64,000 nt of DNA from Dorea formicigenerans. Its GTDB lineage: Bacteria; Bacillota; Clostridia; Lachnospirales; Lachnospiraceae. The translations under genes were made by a program, and so were the position numbers. Location: NCBI RefSeq assembly GCF_025150245.1, contig NZ_CP102279.1, positions 1,361,423-1,425,422 of the forward strand, written 5' to 3'. Positions 18,900-27,305 of the stretch are shown in pieces. Under the pieces are notes generated by a model. That model did no database searches. It worked only from the letters and a program-made list of their open reading frames with translations, and was not told the origin of the DNA. The first letter of the stretch is position 1; every line of letters starts with the position of its first letter.

Positions 18900-19169
18900 T
18901 GCAATCTATCAAAGATTGATGAAAAAGGCTGTCATGGTGCACCGGACTGGATTATTGAAATTGCATCCCCGAGTAGTGAGAGAATGGATTATGTTGTAAA
19001 ACAATTTAAATATCGGACTGCTGGAGTGCGTAAATATTGGGTGATTGATAAGCCGTTACAGAAGGTCACGGTATTCGATTTTGAAAATGACAAGTTTAGA
19101 AACTATGACGTAGAAAATGAGAGTGTGGTAAATCCACACTCTCGTTGTATTATAAATAGAAAATCGTAA
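18900..19169 (+). pseudogene. Uma2-family (DUF820) protein, 5' end lost
   Basis: The open frame gives CNLSKIDEKGCHGAPDWIIE, then ERMDYVVKQFKYRTAGVRKY, WVIDKPLQKVTVFDFE. This is the C-terminal half of the PD-(D/E)xK fold of Uma2 proteins, closely like residues 110-200 of the intact copy at 41.8 kb. The N-terminal half is missing and no start or ribosome binding site exists. Upstream 18786-18899 has nothing else recognisable. Confidence 0.85.
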
Positions 19170-19188
19170 AAATAATAGATAGTAGATT

Positions 19189-19330
19189 GTTACCCGTAAG
19201 AACAATGAAAATGTTGTTATGATGCCTGAGGAAGTGTACAATAACTTAATGGAAAATATTCATGTTATGGGAAATAAGGAGACGATTGAGAGAACGGGCA
19301 AATGAAATATAAAGTAGAAGTTATTGTTTG
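19189..19330 (+). pseudogene. Decayed second toxin-antitoxin remnant
   Basis: First frame VTRKNNENVVMMPEEVYNNL, then MENIHVMGNK, resembles the middle of a YefM antitoxin. It runs into a stretch (19281-19320) nearly identical to 18311-18358, the junction of the intact antitoxin and toxin genes (GACGATTGAGAGAACG, then AAATGAA.TATAA.GTAGA). Frames are broken. Two different antitoxin remnants are fused here. Confidence 0.75.
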
Positions 19331-19468
19331 ATGGAATATACTTTTGTGCAGAAGAAACAAGCGTAAAGGTATAGTAACTTATAGGCTTTTTTTTGCGGTG
19401 AAATGCCAAAATATATTGAAAAACACCTTCGGTTAGACTATAATATAATTATTGATGGAGGTGTATAG

Positions 19469-20650
19469 ATGTTTAAAATTAATCCATATAGACCTGGTGC
19501 TGGTCTGAAACCAATGTACATTGCAGGTAGGGATGAAGACATTGAAAGCGTCGAGCAAATATTTGAAGCGTTAACAATGAATGTTCCTGTACAGTCAATC
19601 ATATATAGTGGACTGCGTGGGGTTGGAAAAACTGTTTTGATAAATAAGTTAGAAGAAATTGCAAATGAAAAAGAAATATTTTGTAGACATATAGAAGTAG
19701 AAGAGAGGAATGATTTTATCTCTCAATTGGCTGAGTGCGCACAGGCTTTTTTGCGAACAGTAAGTGCAAAAGAAAAGTTTAAACATCTGATAAAAAAGCC
19801 ATTGGACGCAATAAAATCGTTAGTTGTTTCTTTTAATCCGAATGATACTACATTCTCTTTATCTGTTCAAGACCGAGAATTGTACGTATCAAATAACTTG
19901 ACGCAAAGTTTGACAGATGTCTTTACTACGATAGGTGAGACGGCTTTAAAAACAGAAACACCGATTTGTTTTTTTATTGATGAAATACAATATATGAAGC
20001 AAGAACAGTTGGGATCATTAATTGCGGCGTTGCATAGAACAAATCAATTAGGGTACCCTGTTATGATTATAGGTGCCGGGCTCCCGAAGATATATAAAAT
20101 GCTTTCTGATGAAAAATCATATTCAGAGAGATTATTTATGTACAAACAAATTGGTTCATTATCATTAGAACAGTCAAAAAAGGCAATAGAAGAACCAGCT
20201 AAAAAATTCAAGGTAGAGTATACGGAAGAAGCAATAGAAAAAATTGCGGATATTACAAAGGGATATCCATTTTTTATTCAGCAGTTATGTAAAATAGTTT
20301 ATCAAAATACAGATGAGGATTTGATAGAAATATCAGATGTTGAAAATTGTATTGATGAATTTTTGAAAACTTTGGATGAAGGATTCTTTAGAGCTCGATA
20401 TGAAAGATGCGCTGAGAGTGATAAAAAATTTGTTTTTGCAATGGTAAAATGCGGAGAATTACCTTGTACAATCTCAAATGTTGCACATAATCTTGGAAAA
20501 GAGGTTTACTCAATATCTACGACAAGAGCACAATTAATCAGCAAAGGAATAATTTATCCAGTAAGATATAAGGAACTTGATTTTACAGTTCCGGAATTTT
20601 CCGGGTACATTCAAAGACTTGATGAATATAAAAAATGGAATAATCAATAA
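19469..20650 (+). CDS. AAA ATPase of accessory type
   Basis: A 393-residue P-loop ATPase: Walker A GLRGVGKT at residues 48-55, Walker B ICFFIDEIQYM near residue 170, sensor region VMIIGAGLPKIYKML, then a lid and a C-terminal winged-helix-like part (GELPCTISNVAHNLGKEVYS). It resembles orphan AAA_16/ORC-like ATPases often seen on mobile islands. Base composition is more AT-rich than neighbours. GGAGGTG precedes ATG. No partner gene is adjacent; its role is unknown. Confidence 0.85.
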   Translation: MFKINPYRPGAGLKPMYIAGRDEDIESVEQIFEALTMNVPVQSIIYSGLRGVGKTVLINKLEEIANEKEIFCRHIEVEERNDFISQLAECAQAFLRTVSAKEKFKHLIKKPLDAIKSLVVSFNPNDTTFSLSVQDRELYVSNNLTQSLTDVFTTIGETALKTETPICFFIDEIQYMKQEQLGSLIAALHRTNQLGYPVMIIGAGLPKIYKMLSDEKSYSERLFMYKQIGSLSLEQSKKAIEEPAKKFKVEYTEEAIEKIADITKGYPFFIQQLCKIVYQNTDEDLIEISDVENCIDEFLKTLDEGFFRARYERCAESDKKFVFAMVKCGELPCTISNVAHNLGKEVYSISTTRAQLISKGIIYPVRYKELDFTVPEFSGYIQRLDEYKKWNNQ

Positions 20651-20781
20651 TAGTAAACACTCATTTAAAGAGTGCCTGGATATGCTGGCAGATGGAAGCT
20701 GTTTATTATGAACTTTATCCTGATATAATGATTATGCTGATGAAAGAACGGCATAGACAACTGAATACAAGAAAGAGACGG

Positions 20782-20826
20782 AAGCTTCAGTAGTTAAGAA
20801 AAAACTACTGAGGCTTTTTTCTTTTT
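20782..20826 (+). terminator. Intrinsic terminator closing the accessory island
   Basis: Stem AAGCTTCAGTAGTT/AACTACTGAGGCTT with an AAGAAAA loop and long T tract. The 20651-20781 gap before it holds only a short open frame (MEAVYYELYPDIMIMLMKER), probably debris. Confidence 0.88.
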
Positions 20827-20836
20827 AAAATTACTT

Positions 20837-20876
20837 TTTACATACATTTAACATTTGACTTAACATAGATTTTACG
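20837..20876 (+). promoter_or_regulatory. Pho-box-like direct repeats
   Basis: Four near-copies of TT(A/T)ACA start at 20837, 20848, 20860 and 20871 (TTTACA, TTAACA, TTAACA, TTTACG), spaced 11, 12 and 11 bp. This is the form of PhoP binding sites in Bacillus. A TTGACT that could be a -35 lies inside (20855-20860). The genes behind it all concern phosphate, which supports the reading. Confidence 0.7.
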
Positions 20877-20918
20877 AAGATACGTTACACTGATTTTGAT
20901 AATGAGGAGGAACATGTA

Positions 20919-21791
20919 ATGACAAGAAAAAAATGGTCATTTTTATTTACAGTCTGTCTGATGACTGCTTTAATTGGCTGCGGACAGAAAAACTCTCAGG
21001 TAGATAAAAATAATAGTGAAGAACTTAATAAACTCGGGCAAATTCAGGTGATTTCCAGAGAAGAAGGCTCAGGGACAAGAGATACATTTGCTTCGCTTGC
21101 AGGATTTAATAAAGACGGAGCTGATGGTATAGACAAAACAGTGAATACAGCTACCATTGCTGACAGTATGGACTCAGTCATTGAAACTGTGAATAAAAAT
21201 CCATCTGCGATCGGTTATGTGTCAGCGGGAACTACCGGGATTGGTGGTGTAAAGACTTTGGAAATCAATGGAGAAGCGGTTTCTGATAATAAGGGGAAAT
21301 ATCCGCTGACTCGTTCGTTCTATCTTGCCTACAGTGGAACACTTAATGATGTGGAACAGGATTTTATGACATATGTTCAAAGTGCAGGACAGGAAATTGT
21401 AAGTGGGCATTATGAAACAATTGCGAAGAATGCGACATTTTTATCGAACCAGTCAGAAGGAACAATACGAATCGAAGGTTCAACATCAATGGCTGCACTG
21501 ATGAAGGAAATCGCAGATGCATATATGAAGATTAATACACATGCAACTATTCAAGTTACGGCAACGGATTCTACAAAGGGTCTGAACAGTGTTATGTCAG
21601 GAAATTGTGACATGGCAATGTCATCAAGAGATTTAAAAGATTATGAAAAAGAACTTTTGAACTATAATACGGTGGCAAAAGACAAAATTGCAGTGATTGT
21701 AAACCAGAAAAATCCACTATCTGATATCACATTATATATGCTGAAAAGTATATATACCGGTGGAGTTAAGAACTGGGAAGACTTACAGTAA
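20919..21791 (+). CDS. PstS-like phosphate-binding lipoprotein with permuted halves
   Basis: A 290-residue lipoprotein (signal peptide with lipobox LIGC, Cys21). The order of family motifs is reversed: the usual second half comes first (QVISREEGSGTRDTF at 43-57, AIGYVSAG at 97-104, LTRSFYLAY at 130-138), then the usual first half (IRIEGSTSMAALMKEIADAY at 183-202, CDMAMSSRDLK, DKIAVIVNQKNPLSD, IYTGGVKNWEDLQ at the very end). It looks circularly permuted at the W-x-D-L junction. First gene of an operon with a Na/Pi symporter and ppk; no PstCAB genes are nearby. Confidence 0.85.
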   Translation: MTRKKWSFLFTVCLMTALIGCGQKNSQVDKNNSEELNKLGQIQVISREEGSGTRDTFASLAGFNKDGADGIDKTVNTATIADSMDSVIETVNKNPSAIGYVSAGTTGIGGVKTLEINGEAVSDNKGKYPLTRSFYLAYSGTLNDVEQDFMTYVQSAGQEIVSGHYETIAKNATFLSNQSEGTIRIEGSTSMAALMKEIADAYMKINTHATIQVTATDSTKGLNSVMSGNCDMAMSSRDLKDYEKELLNYNTVAKDKIAVIVNQKNPLSDITLYMLKSIYTGGVKNWEDLQ

Positions 21792-21827
21792 GTAGTGTAT
21801 GAAAAAGAGAAAGAGGAGAATTCGAAG

Positions 21828-23528
21828 ATGAATGAAAAGTTACAGATTGTATTTGGCCTGCTAGGTGGTCTTGCAATATTTTTGTATGGTATGAATATGA
21901 TGAGCGAATGTCTGCAGAAGGCAGCAGGAGAGAAAATGAAGACGATTCTTGCATTACTCACAAAGAATCCGATCCTTGGTGTTTTGGCAGGTGCACTTAC
22001 AACAGCAGTGCTTCAGAGCAGTAGTGCAACGACAGTTATGGCAATTGGTTTTGTCAGTGCAGGACTTATGAATCTGCCACAGGCAATTTCGATTATATTA
22101 GGTGCAAATATCGGTACGACAATGACAGCTCAGATTATCGCATTTAAGCTGAGTGATTATATTTACATCATTATATTTATTGGATTTATTATTTCGTTTA
22201 TTGTAAAATCAGAAAGAGCAAAGAGTATCGGACAGACTATTTTTGCATTTGGTTTATTGTTCCTTGGAATTGAGACTATGGGAAGTGTTATGAAGCCATT
22301 GGCATCCAGTCCGTTTTTCGTAGACTTAATTGCAAAAGTTGCAGATATGCCGGTGCTTGGTGTTGTAGTTGGAACGATGATGACGCTGGTTGTACAGAGT
22401 AGTAGTGCGACCATCGCAGTACTGCAGAATTTTGCATCGCAGGCAGGTCCGGATGGTGTAACCAGTATTCTGGGCCTGACCGGTGCAATCCCGATTCTTT
22501 TAGGAGACAATATCGGAACAACGATTACGGCACTTCTTGCCAGTGTCGGACAGCCAAGAGATGCCAAGAGAACTGCGGTTGCACACTGTATTTTTAACCT
22601 GTCCGGTGCACTGATTTTTATCTGGCTTATCAAACCATTCGCATATGTGATCCAGATGATCTCACCTAAGGGACCGGAGGTTCAGGTGATTTCCCGACAG
22701 ATTGCAAATGCACATACAAGCTTTAATATTGTGATGACATTGATCTGGATTCCACTGATCTGGCTGATGGTGAAGATTGTGATGAAAGTCATTCCGGACG
22801 CAAAGACAAGTGAAAAGAGAGAGCCTTCACGTCCGCAGTTTCTTGATGATAAACTGATCGGACAACCGACAGTTGCACTGAGCCTTGCGAGAAAAGAGAT
22901 TACAAGATGCAGTGAGATGGCAGGTGAAACACTCCAGAAATTGATCAGTCTTGTGAAAGGGGAAACCAATGAACAACTGGAAGAAGTGCTGGAACAAGGA
23001 CATGATGTAGGAAAATTAACAGAGCAGATCAATGAGTATCTGACAAATATGTTTTCTTCCGGTTCCCTGACAGAGAAGCAGACTACCCAGACAGCAGGGC
23101 TTATGTATATGCTTGGAGATGTAGACCGCGTCAATGGTCTGAGTATGGAGATTGCAGAATCTGTCCGTGAGAAGAAAGAACAGAAGTACAAATACTCCAA
23201 AGAAGCCATGCGTGATCTGACGAAGAGTCTGGAGCAGATTCAGGGTATGTACCGGGAGGCAATTCAGGTACTTATGACGGGCAGTACAGAGAATGCAAAA
23301 AAAATTGTGAAGAAAAAAGAAAAGGTTCTGGATCTCACCATACATATGGGGAAATCCCATGTCGAGCGTGTAGGAAAGGGAAAATGTTCCAGTAAGTTGA
23401 CGGTACCGTTTAACCATGTTCTTCAGAATATCGGAAGAATGGGAAACTGTTGTGTAAATATTGCAGATGCTGTACTTGCGCAGTCTGATTTAAATGAATT
23501 TACAGCATTTGTAAAGGAGGAAAATTAA
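21828..23528 (+). CDS. Na+/phosphate cotransporter with PhoU-like C-terminus
   Basis: A 566-residue NptA/PNaS-family protein. Two inverted transport repeats carry the hallmark QSSSATT (LQSSSATTVMAIGF) and QSSSATI (VVQSSSATIAVL) motifs, with GANIGTTMTA and GDNIGTTITA. After residue about 340 a helical PhoU-like domain follows. ATG at 21828 with GAGGAG is preferred to an upstream GTG at 21795. It imports phosphate with sodium; co-transcribed with the binding lipoprotein and ppk. Confidence 0.92.
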   Translation: MNEKLQIVFGLLGGLAIFLYGMNMMSECLQKAAGEKMKTILALLTKNPILGVLAGALTTAVLQSSSATTVMAIGFVSAGLMNLPQAISIILGANIGTTMTAQIIAFKLSDYIYIIIFIGFIISFIVKSERAKSIGQTIFAFGLLFLGIETMGSVMKPLASSPFFVDLIAKVADMPVLGVVVGTMMTLVVQSSSATIAVLQNFASQAGPDGVTSILGLTGAIPILLGDNIGTTITALLASVGQPRDAKRTAVAHCIFNLSGALIFIWLIKPFAYVIQMISPKGPEVQVISRQIANAHTSFNIVMTLIWIPLIWLMVKIVMKVIPDAKTSEKREPSRPQFLDDKLIGQPTVALSLARKEITRCSEMAGETLQKLISLVKGETNEQLEEVLEQGHDVGKLTEQINEYLTNMFSSGSLTEKQTTQTAGLMYMLGDVDRVNGLSMEIAESVREKKEQKYKYSKEAMRDLTKSLEQIQGMYREAIQVLMTGSTENAKKIVKKKEKVLDLTIHMGKSHVERVGKGKCSSKLTVPFNHVLQNIGRMGNCCVNIADAVLAQSDLNEFTAFVKEEN

Positions 23529-23533
23529 GTAAA

Positions 23534-25615
23534 ATGACAAATGAAACGATATTTATGAATCGGGAATTATCCTGGCTGAAATTCAATGAAAGAGTGTTGG
23601 AAGAAGCAGAAAGTGAGAAAAATCCGCTCTGTGAACGGCTGACATTTGCATCAATTTACCAGAGTAATCTAGATGAATTTTTCATGGTGCGTGTAGGATC
23701 TTTGATCGATCAGATGATTGTTTCGAAAAATGTAAAAGACAATAAAACTGGAATGACAGCAAAAGAACAGATTCAGGCAATCCTGGCACGGGTCGCAAAG
23801 CTGAATCGCAGAAAAGATACAGTCTATGAAAATCTGATGGATGAAGTTGCACAGGCAGGGATTCGCCTTGTGGATTTCCGTAAAATTGGCAAAAAAGAAG
23901 GAAAATATCTGGAACAGTATTTTGATGCAGAGATTGCCCCGCTCATTTCTCCAATTGTTGTCGGAAAAAGACAGCCGTTTCCATTTTTGAAAAATAAAGG
24001 TATCTATGCAGTTGTCGTACTGGAGAAGAAAAACGGAAAAGAAAAACTTGGAATTATTCCGTGTAATTCCGGTGTATTCCCGAGACTTGTGCAGGTGCCG
24101 GGGGAAGAAGAAACTTACATGCTGGCAGAAGAGCTGATCCTCCACTTCATTTCGAAAGTATTCAAAGGTTATTTTGTGAAGGCAAAATCTCTGATCCGCG
24201 TAACGAGAAATGCAGATATAGATGCAGATGCGTTGTATGATGAAGATCTGGATTACCGCGATTTTATGGAAGTAATCATCAAGAAAAGAAAGCGTCTGCT
24301 TCCGGTAAGAGTGGAGTTTTCCAGAGAACTGGATGGAGATATCGTGGATAAGATCTGCGAGTATCTGGATCTGGATGGCAAATATGTATTCCGTGGAAGT
24401 TCACCACTTGATCTGTCCTTTGTATTCCAGATCCAGGACAGCCTGCGCAATCATCCGGAATTGTTCTATGAGAAACGAGTGCCTCAGAAATCTACACAGA
24501 TTGACAGCAAAAGATCGATTCTGGAGCAGATCAAGGAGAAAGATAAATTATTGTCTTATCCATATGAGAGTATACGTCCGTTTCTGGATATGCTTTCTGA
24601 GGCTGCAAATGACGATGAAGTTGTATCAATCAAGATGACACTGTATCGTGTCGCAAAGCAGAGCAAGGTCGTGGAAGCTTTGATTGATGCGGCGGAAAAT
24701 GGAAAAGATGTATTGGTTCTTGTAGAGTTAAAAGCAAGATTTGATGAGGAAAATAATATTGAATGGTCAAGAAGACTGGAAGAGGCTGGTTGTACAGTCA
24801 TATATGGTCTGGACGGCTATAAGGTTCATTCAAAATTGTGTCTGATCACAAAAAAGACGAATGGAAAAATCGAGTATTATACACAAATTGGTACTGGAAA
24901 TTATAATGAGAAGACAGCAAGACTGTACACAGATCTGTCTCTTATGACGTATGATCAGGAGATTGGTGAGGAGGCAGCAGCAATCTTCCAGGCGTTATTT
25001 ATGGGAGAAACGGTTCAGGTCAGCAAAAAACTTCTGGTAGCGCCAAATTGTCTTCAGAACCGATTACTTGATATGATCGAGGAAGAGATTCGTCATGCAA
25101 AGAGAGGCGAAGAAGCTTATATCGGTGTGAAAATGAATTCTCTGACTGATAAAAAGCTGATGGATAAATTGATTGAGGCATCTCAGGCAGGCGTGGAGAT
25201 AGAACTTATTGTACGTGGAATCTGCTGCCTTATCCCGGGAGTGGAAGGGTATACAGAAAACATCCGGGTCATCAGTATTGTAGGACGTTTTTTGGAACAT
25301 TCCAGAATTTATATATTTGGAAAAGAAGAAAGACAGAAAATTTATATAGCATCTGCAGACTGGATGACAAGAAATACGGTACATAGAGTCGAAGTGGCGG
25401 CACCGGTGGAGAATCCGGATCTGAAGCTGCGTCTGAACGAGATGTTTATCACGATGCTCAGTGACAATGTACAGGCAAGAGAACTGAACAGCAGCGGAAA
25501 ATATACGAGATTACAACCGGGAGAAGAGGCACCGCTTAATTCACAGGAGTTTTTCTATGAAAGTGCATATGAGGCTTTGGAAAATCAGGAGAAAAATAAG
25601 ACTATTTTGCAATAG
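23534..25615 (+). CDS. ppk1: Polyphosphate kinase
   Basis: A 693-residue PPK1 that reversibly polymerises ATP gamma-phosphate into polyphosphate. N domain begins FMNRELSWLKFNERVL; the first HKD-like motif with the autophosphorylated His is GYKVHSKLCLI, followed by IGTGNYNEKTARLYTD; the second is LEHSRIYIF. The start lies 5 nt after the symporter stop, and the ribosome binding site AAAGGAGG lies inside that gene's end. Phosphate uptake and storage are thus one unit. Confidence 0.96.
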   Translation: MTNETIFMNRELSWLKFNERVLEEAESEKNPLCERLTFASIYQSNLDEFFMVRVGSLIDQMIVSKNVKDNKTGMTAKEQIQAILARVAKLNRRKDTVYENLMDEVAQAGIRLVDFRKIGKKEGKYLEQYFDAEIAPLISPIVVGKRQPFPFLKNKGIYAVVVLEKKNGKEKLGIIPCNSGVFPRLVQVPGEEETYMLAEELILHFISKVFKGYFVKAKSLIRVTRNADIDADALYDEDLDYRDFMEVIIKKRKRLLPVRVEFSRELDGDIVDKICEYLDLDGKYVFRGSSPLDLSFVFQIQDSLRNHPELFYEKRVPQKSTQIDSKRSILEQIKEKDKLLSYPYESIRPFLDMLSEAANDDEVVSIKMTLYRVAKQSKVVEALIDAAENGKDVLVLVELKARFDEENNIEWSRRLEEAGCTVIYGLDGYKVHSKLCLITKKTNGKIEYYTQIGTGNYNEKTARLYTDLSLMTYDQEIGEEAAAIFQALFMGETVQVSKKLLVAPNCLQNRLLDMIEEEIRHAKRGEEAYIGVKMNSLTDKKLMDKLIEASQAGVEIELIVRGICCLIPGVEGYTENIRVISIVGRFLEHSRIYIFGKEERQKIYIASADWMTRNTVHRVEVAAPVENPDLKLRLNEMFITMLSDNVQARELNSSGKYTRLQPGEEAPLNSQEFFYESAYEALENQEKNKTILQ

Positions 25616-25650
25616 ATATGAAAATTGATGTAAAATTGCAAAAAAAGAAC

Positions 25651-25679
25651 TTGACAAAATAAGTTTAACACGTTAAAGT
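25651..25679 (+). promoter_or_regulatory. Promoter for the tryptophan T-box leader
   Basis: TTGACA, 17 bp, TAAAGT. Confidence 0.6.
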
Positions 25680-25686
25680 ATAGAAC

Positions 25687-25980
25687 ATAAATAAAACAAA
25701 TATTTATAGAAACCGTTGAGAAAGAGGAGTAGATAATCTGACGAAGTTTCAGAGAGCGGCAGGTGGTGTGATTGCCGTACTAAGTGGATGATCGAATGGA
25801 CTTTCGAGGGCAGCCGGAAATTCTGAATGCAGAAGATTATGGTTTGTCGGGAACCGAACCCGTTATCAATCAGGAGTGTATGTTAGTACATGAGAAAAGT
25901 GGACATTATGTCAAGTTGAGTGGTACCGCGATAATAGATAATATTACCGCCTCAAACAGTTTGTTTGAGGCGGTTTTTTT
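25687..25980 (+). promoter_or_regulatory. T-box leader, tryptophan specifier
   Basis: Stem I carries GAGGAGTAGA (AGTA motif) and AGAGAG; the specifier context GAA-TGG-A at 25794-25800 gives codon TGG (25797-25799, Trp). The antiterminator T-box is GAGTGGTACCGCG (to 25930). Terminator ACCGCCTCAAAC/GTTTGAGGCGGT with T7 spans 25946-25980. Uncharged tRNA-Trp should permit read-through into the ABC transporter genes, which fits their identity. Confidence 0.9.
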
Positions 25981-26161
25981 GTATAATAGGAAATTGCATT
26001 TCCTATTATACAAAAAGCCTCCGGCAGGATGCGCACTCGCGCGAATAAGAATTATGCCGCAAGCGTCTCCGTATTCACTTCGGTCGTTGCTAGACGAGCG
26101 TCACTGGCGCTCAGCAACGCGCTCGGCGCGAGAATGTGCCAAGGCATATTCTTTGTTCTAT
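25981..26161 (+). repeat. Modular palindromic repeat, subfamily B, copy 3
   Basis: It begins at the end of the T-box terminator T run: hairpin TATAATAGGAAATTG/CATTTCCTATTATA, then AAAAAGCCTCCGGCAGGATG, a GC-rich arm region with GAGCGTCACTGGCGCTCAG, and end module GAATGTGCCAAGGCATATTC plus TTTGTTCTA. It lies inside the transcribed leader, between riboswitch and trpX. Bases 26162-26268 show only the trpX ribosome binding site. Confidence 0.85.
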
Positions 26162-26268
26162 CCAGATAAATCCCTCAGAACATTTTCTCTCCTAACAAGT
26201 GGTCAGTCGGCTGGCGATATGCAGACTGCAGACAGGAAAAATTTAAACAAAGAAAAGGAGACAAAATT

Positions 26269-27291
26269 ATGAAGAAAAAATTAGTAGCAGGATTATTAAC
26301 AGGAGCAATGATGGCAGCATTACTGACAGGATGTGCAGGATCCGGAAGCGACAAGAGCAGTGATGCAAAAGAAAGTTATACGATTGGAATTGAACAGTTT
26401 GCAGAGCATGGTTCCTTAGATAATTGCCGGGAGGGATTTTTACAGGGACTGGAAGAAGAAGGAATCAAAGAAGGAGATAACCTGAAAGTTGAGATGAAGA
26501 ATGCAGCGGCAGATATGGGAACAGCAGGACAGATTTCTGATAGTTTTGTATCTGATAAAGTGGATCTGATCTGTGCAATTGCAACACCAAGTGCACAAAG
26601 CGCATACAACGCAGCAATGGATGCTGGAATTCCGGTCATTTATACAGCAGTTACAGATCCGGTTGCAGCAGAGCTTGCATCAGAAGATGGGACCCCGGCA
26701 GGAGAGGTGACAGGAACATCTGATAAACTTCCGGTAGAAGAGCAGCTTAAGATGATCCGTGAGATGCTTCCGCAGGCAAAGACGATCGGAATCATGTATA
26801 CAACAAGTGAGGCAAATTCTGTATCAGCAATCAAAGAATATGAAGACCTTGTAGGTAAATATGATTTTGAACTTGTGACAAAAGGAATTACAACAACTGC
26901 AGATGTTTCTCTCGCAGCGGATGATCTTTTAAGTAAAGTAGACTGCATTACAAACCTGACAGATAATACAGTTGTTGCTTCTCTTCCAACGATACTTGAA
27001 AAAGCGAATGACAAGAAAATCCCGGTGTTCGGAAGTGAGATTGAGCAGGTAAAGATCGGATGCCTTGCAGCAGAGGGAATCGATTACATTTCTCTTGGAA
27101 AACAGACTGGTAAAATGGCAGCCCAGGTATTGAAGGGTGAGAAAAAAGCATCAGAACTTAATTTTGAGACGATTACAACTCCAGGATTCTATGTAAACAA
27201 TAAAGTGGCAGAGAACCTTGGAATTACAGTTCCAACAGATCTTTCAGACAATGCAGTAGAAACATTTGACGAGATCACACAGAGCAAGTAA
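26269..27291 (+). CDS. trpX: Tryptophan ABC transporter substrate-binding lipoprotein
   Basis: A 340-residue lipoprotein (lipobox LLTGC, signal MKKKLVAGLLTGAMMAALLTG) of the ABC_sub_bind (COG2984) family, with typical PVIYTAVTDPVAAEL and IGIMYTTSEANSV segments. It would capture tryptophan or a related compound outside the membrane. The tryptophan T-box upstream and the permease and ATPase behind support assignment as TrpX. Confidence 0.9.
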   Translation: MKKKLVAGLLTGAMMAALLTGCAGSGSDKSSDAKESYTIGIEQFAEHGSLDNCREGFLQGLEEEGIKEGDNLKVEMKNAAADMGTAGQISDSFVSDKVDLICAIATPSAQSAYNAAMDAGIPVIYTAVTDPVAAELASEDGTPAGEVTGTSDKLPVEEQLKMIREMLPQAKTIGIMYTTSEANSVSAIKEYEDLVGKYDFELVTKGITTTADVSLAADDLLSKVDCITNLTDNTVVASLPTILEKANDKKIPVFGSEIEQVKIGCLAAEGIDYISLGKQTGKMAAQVLKGEKKASELNFETITTPGFYVNNKVAENLGITVPTDLSDNAVETFDEITQSK

Positions 27292-27305
27292 ATGGAGGCA
27301 TTTTC

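Noticed and set aside
25784-26272. Open frame of 162 codons
   Set aside because: It overlaps the tryptophan T-box, its terminator and a repeat copy; the translation has no domain and codon use is odd.
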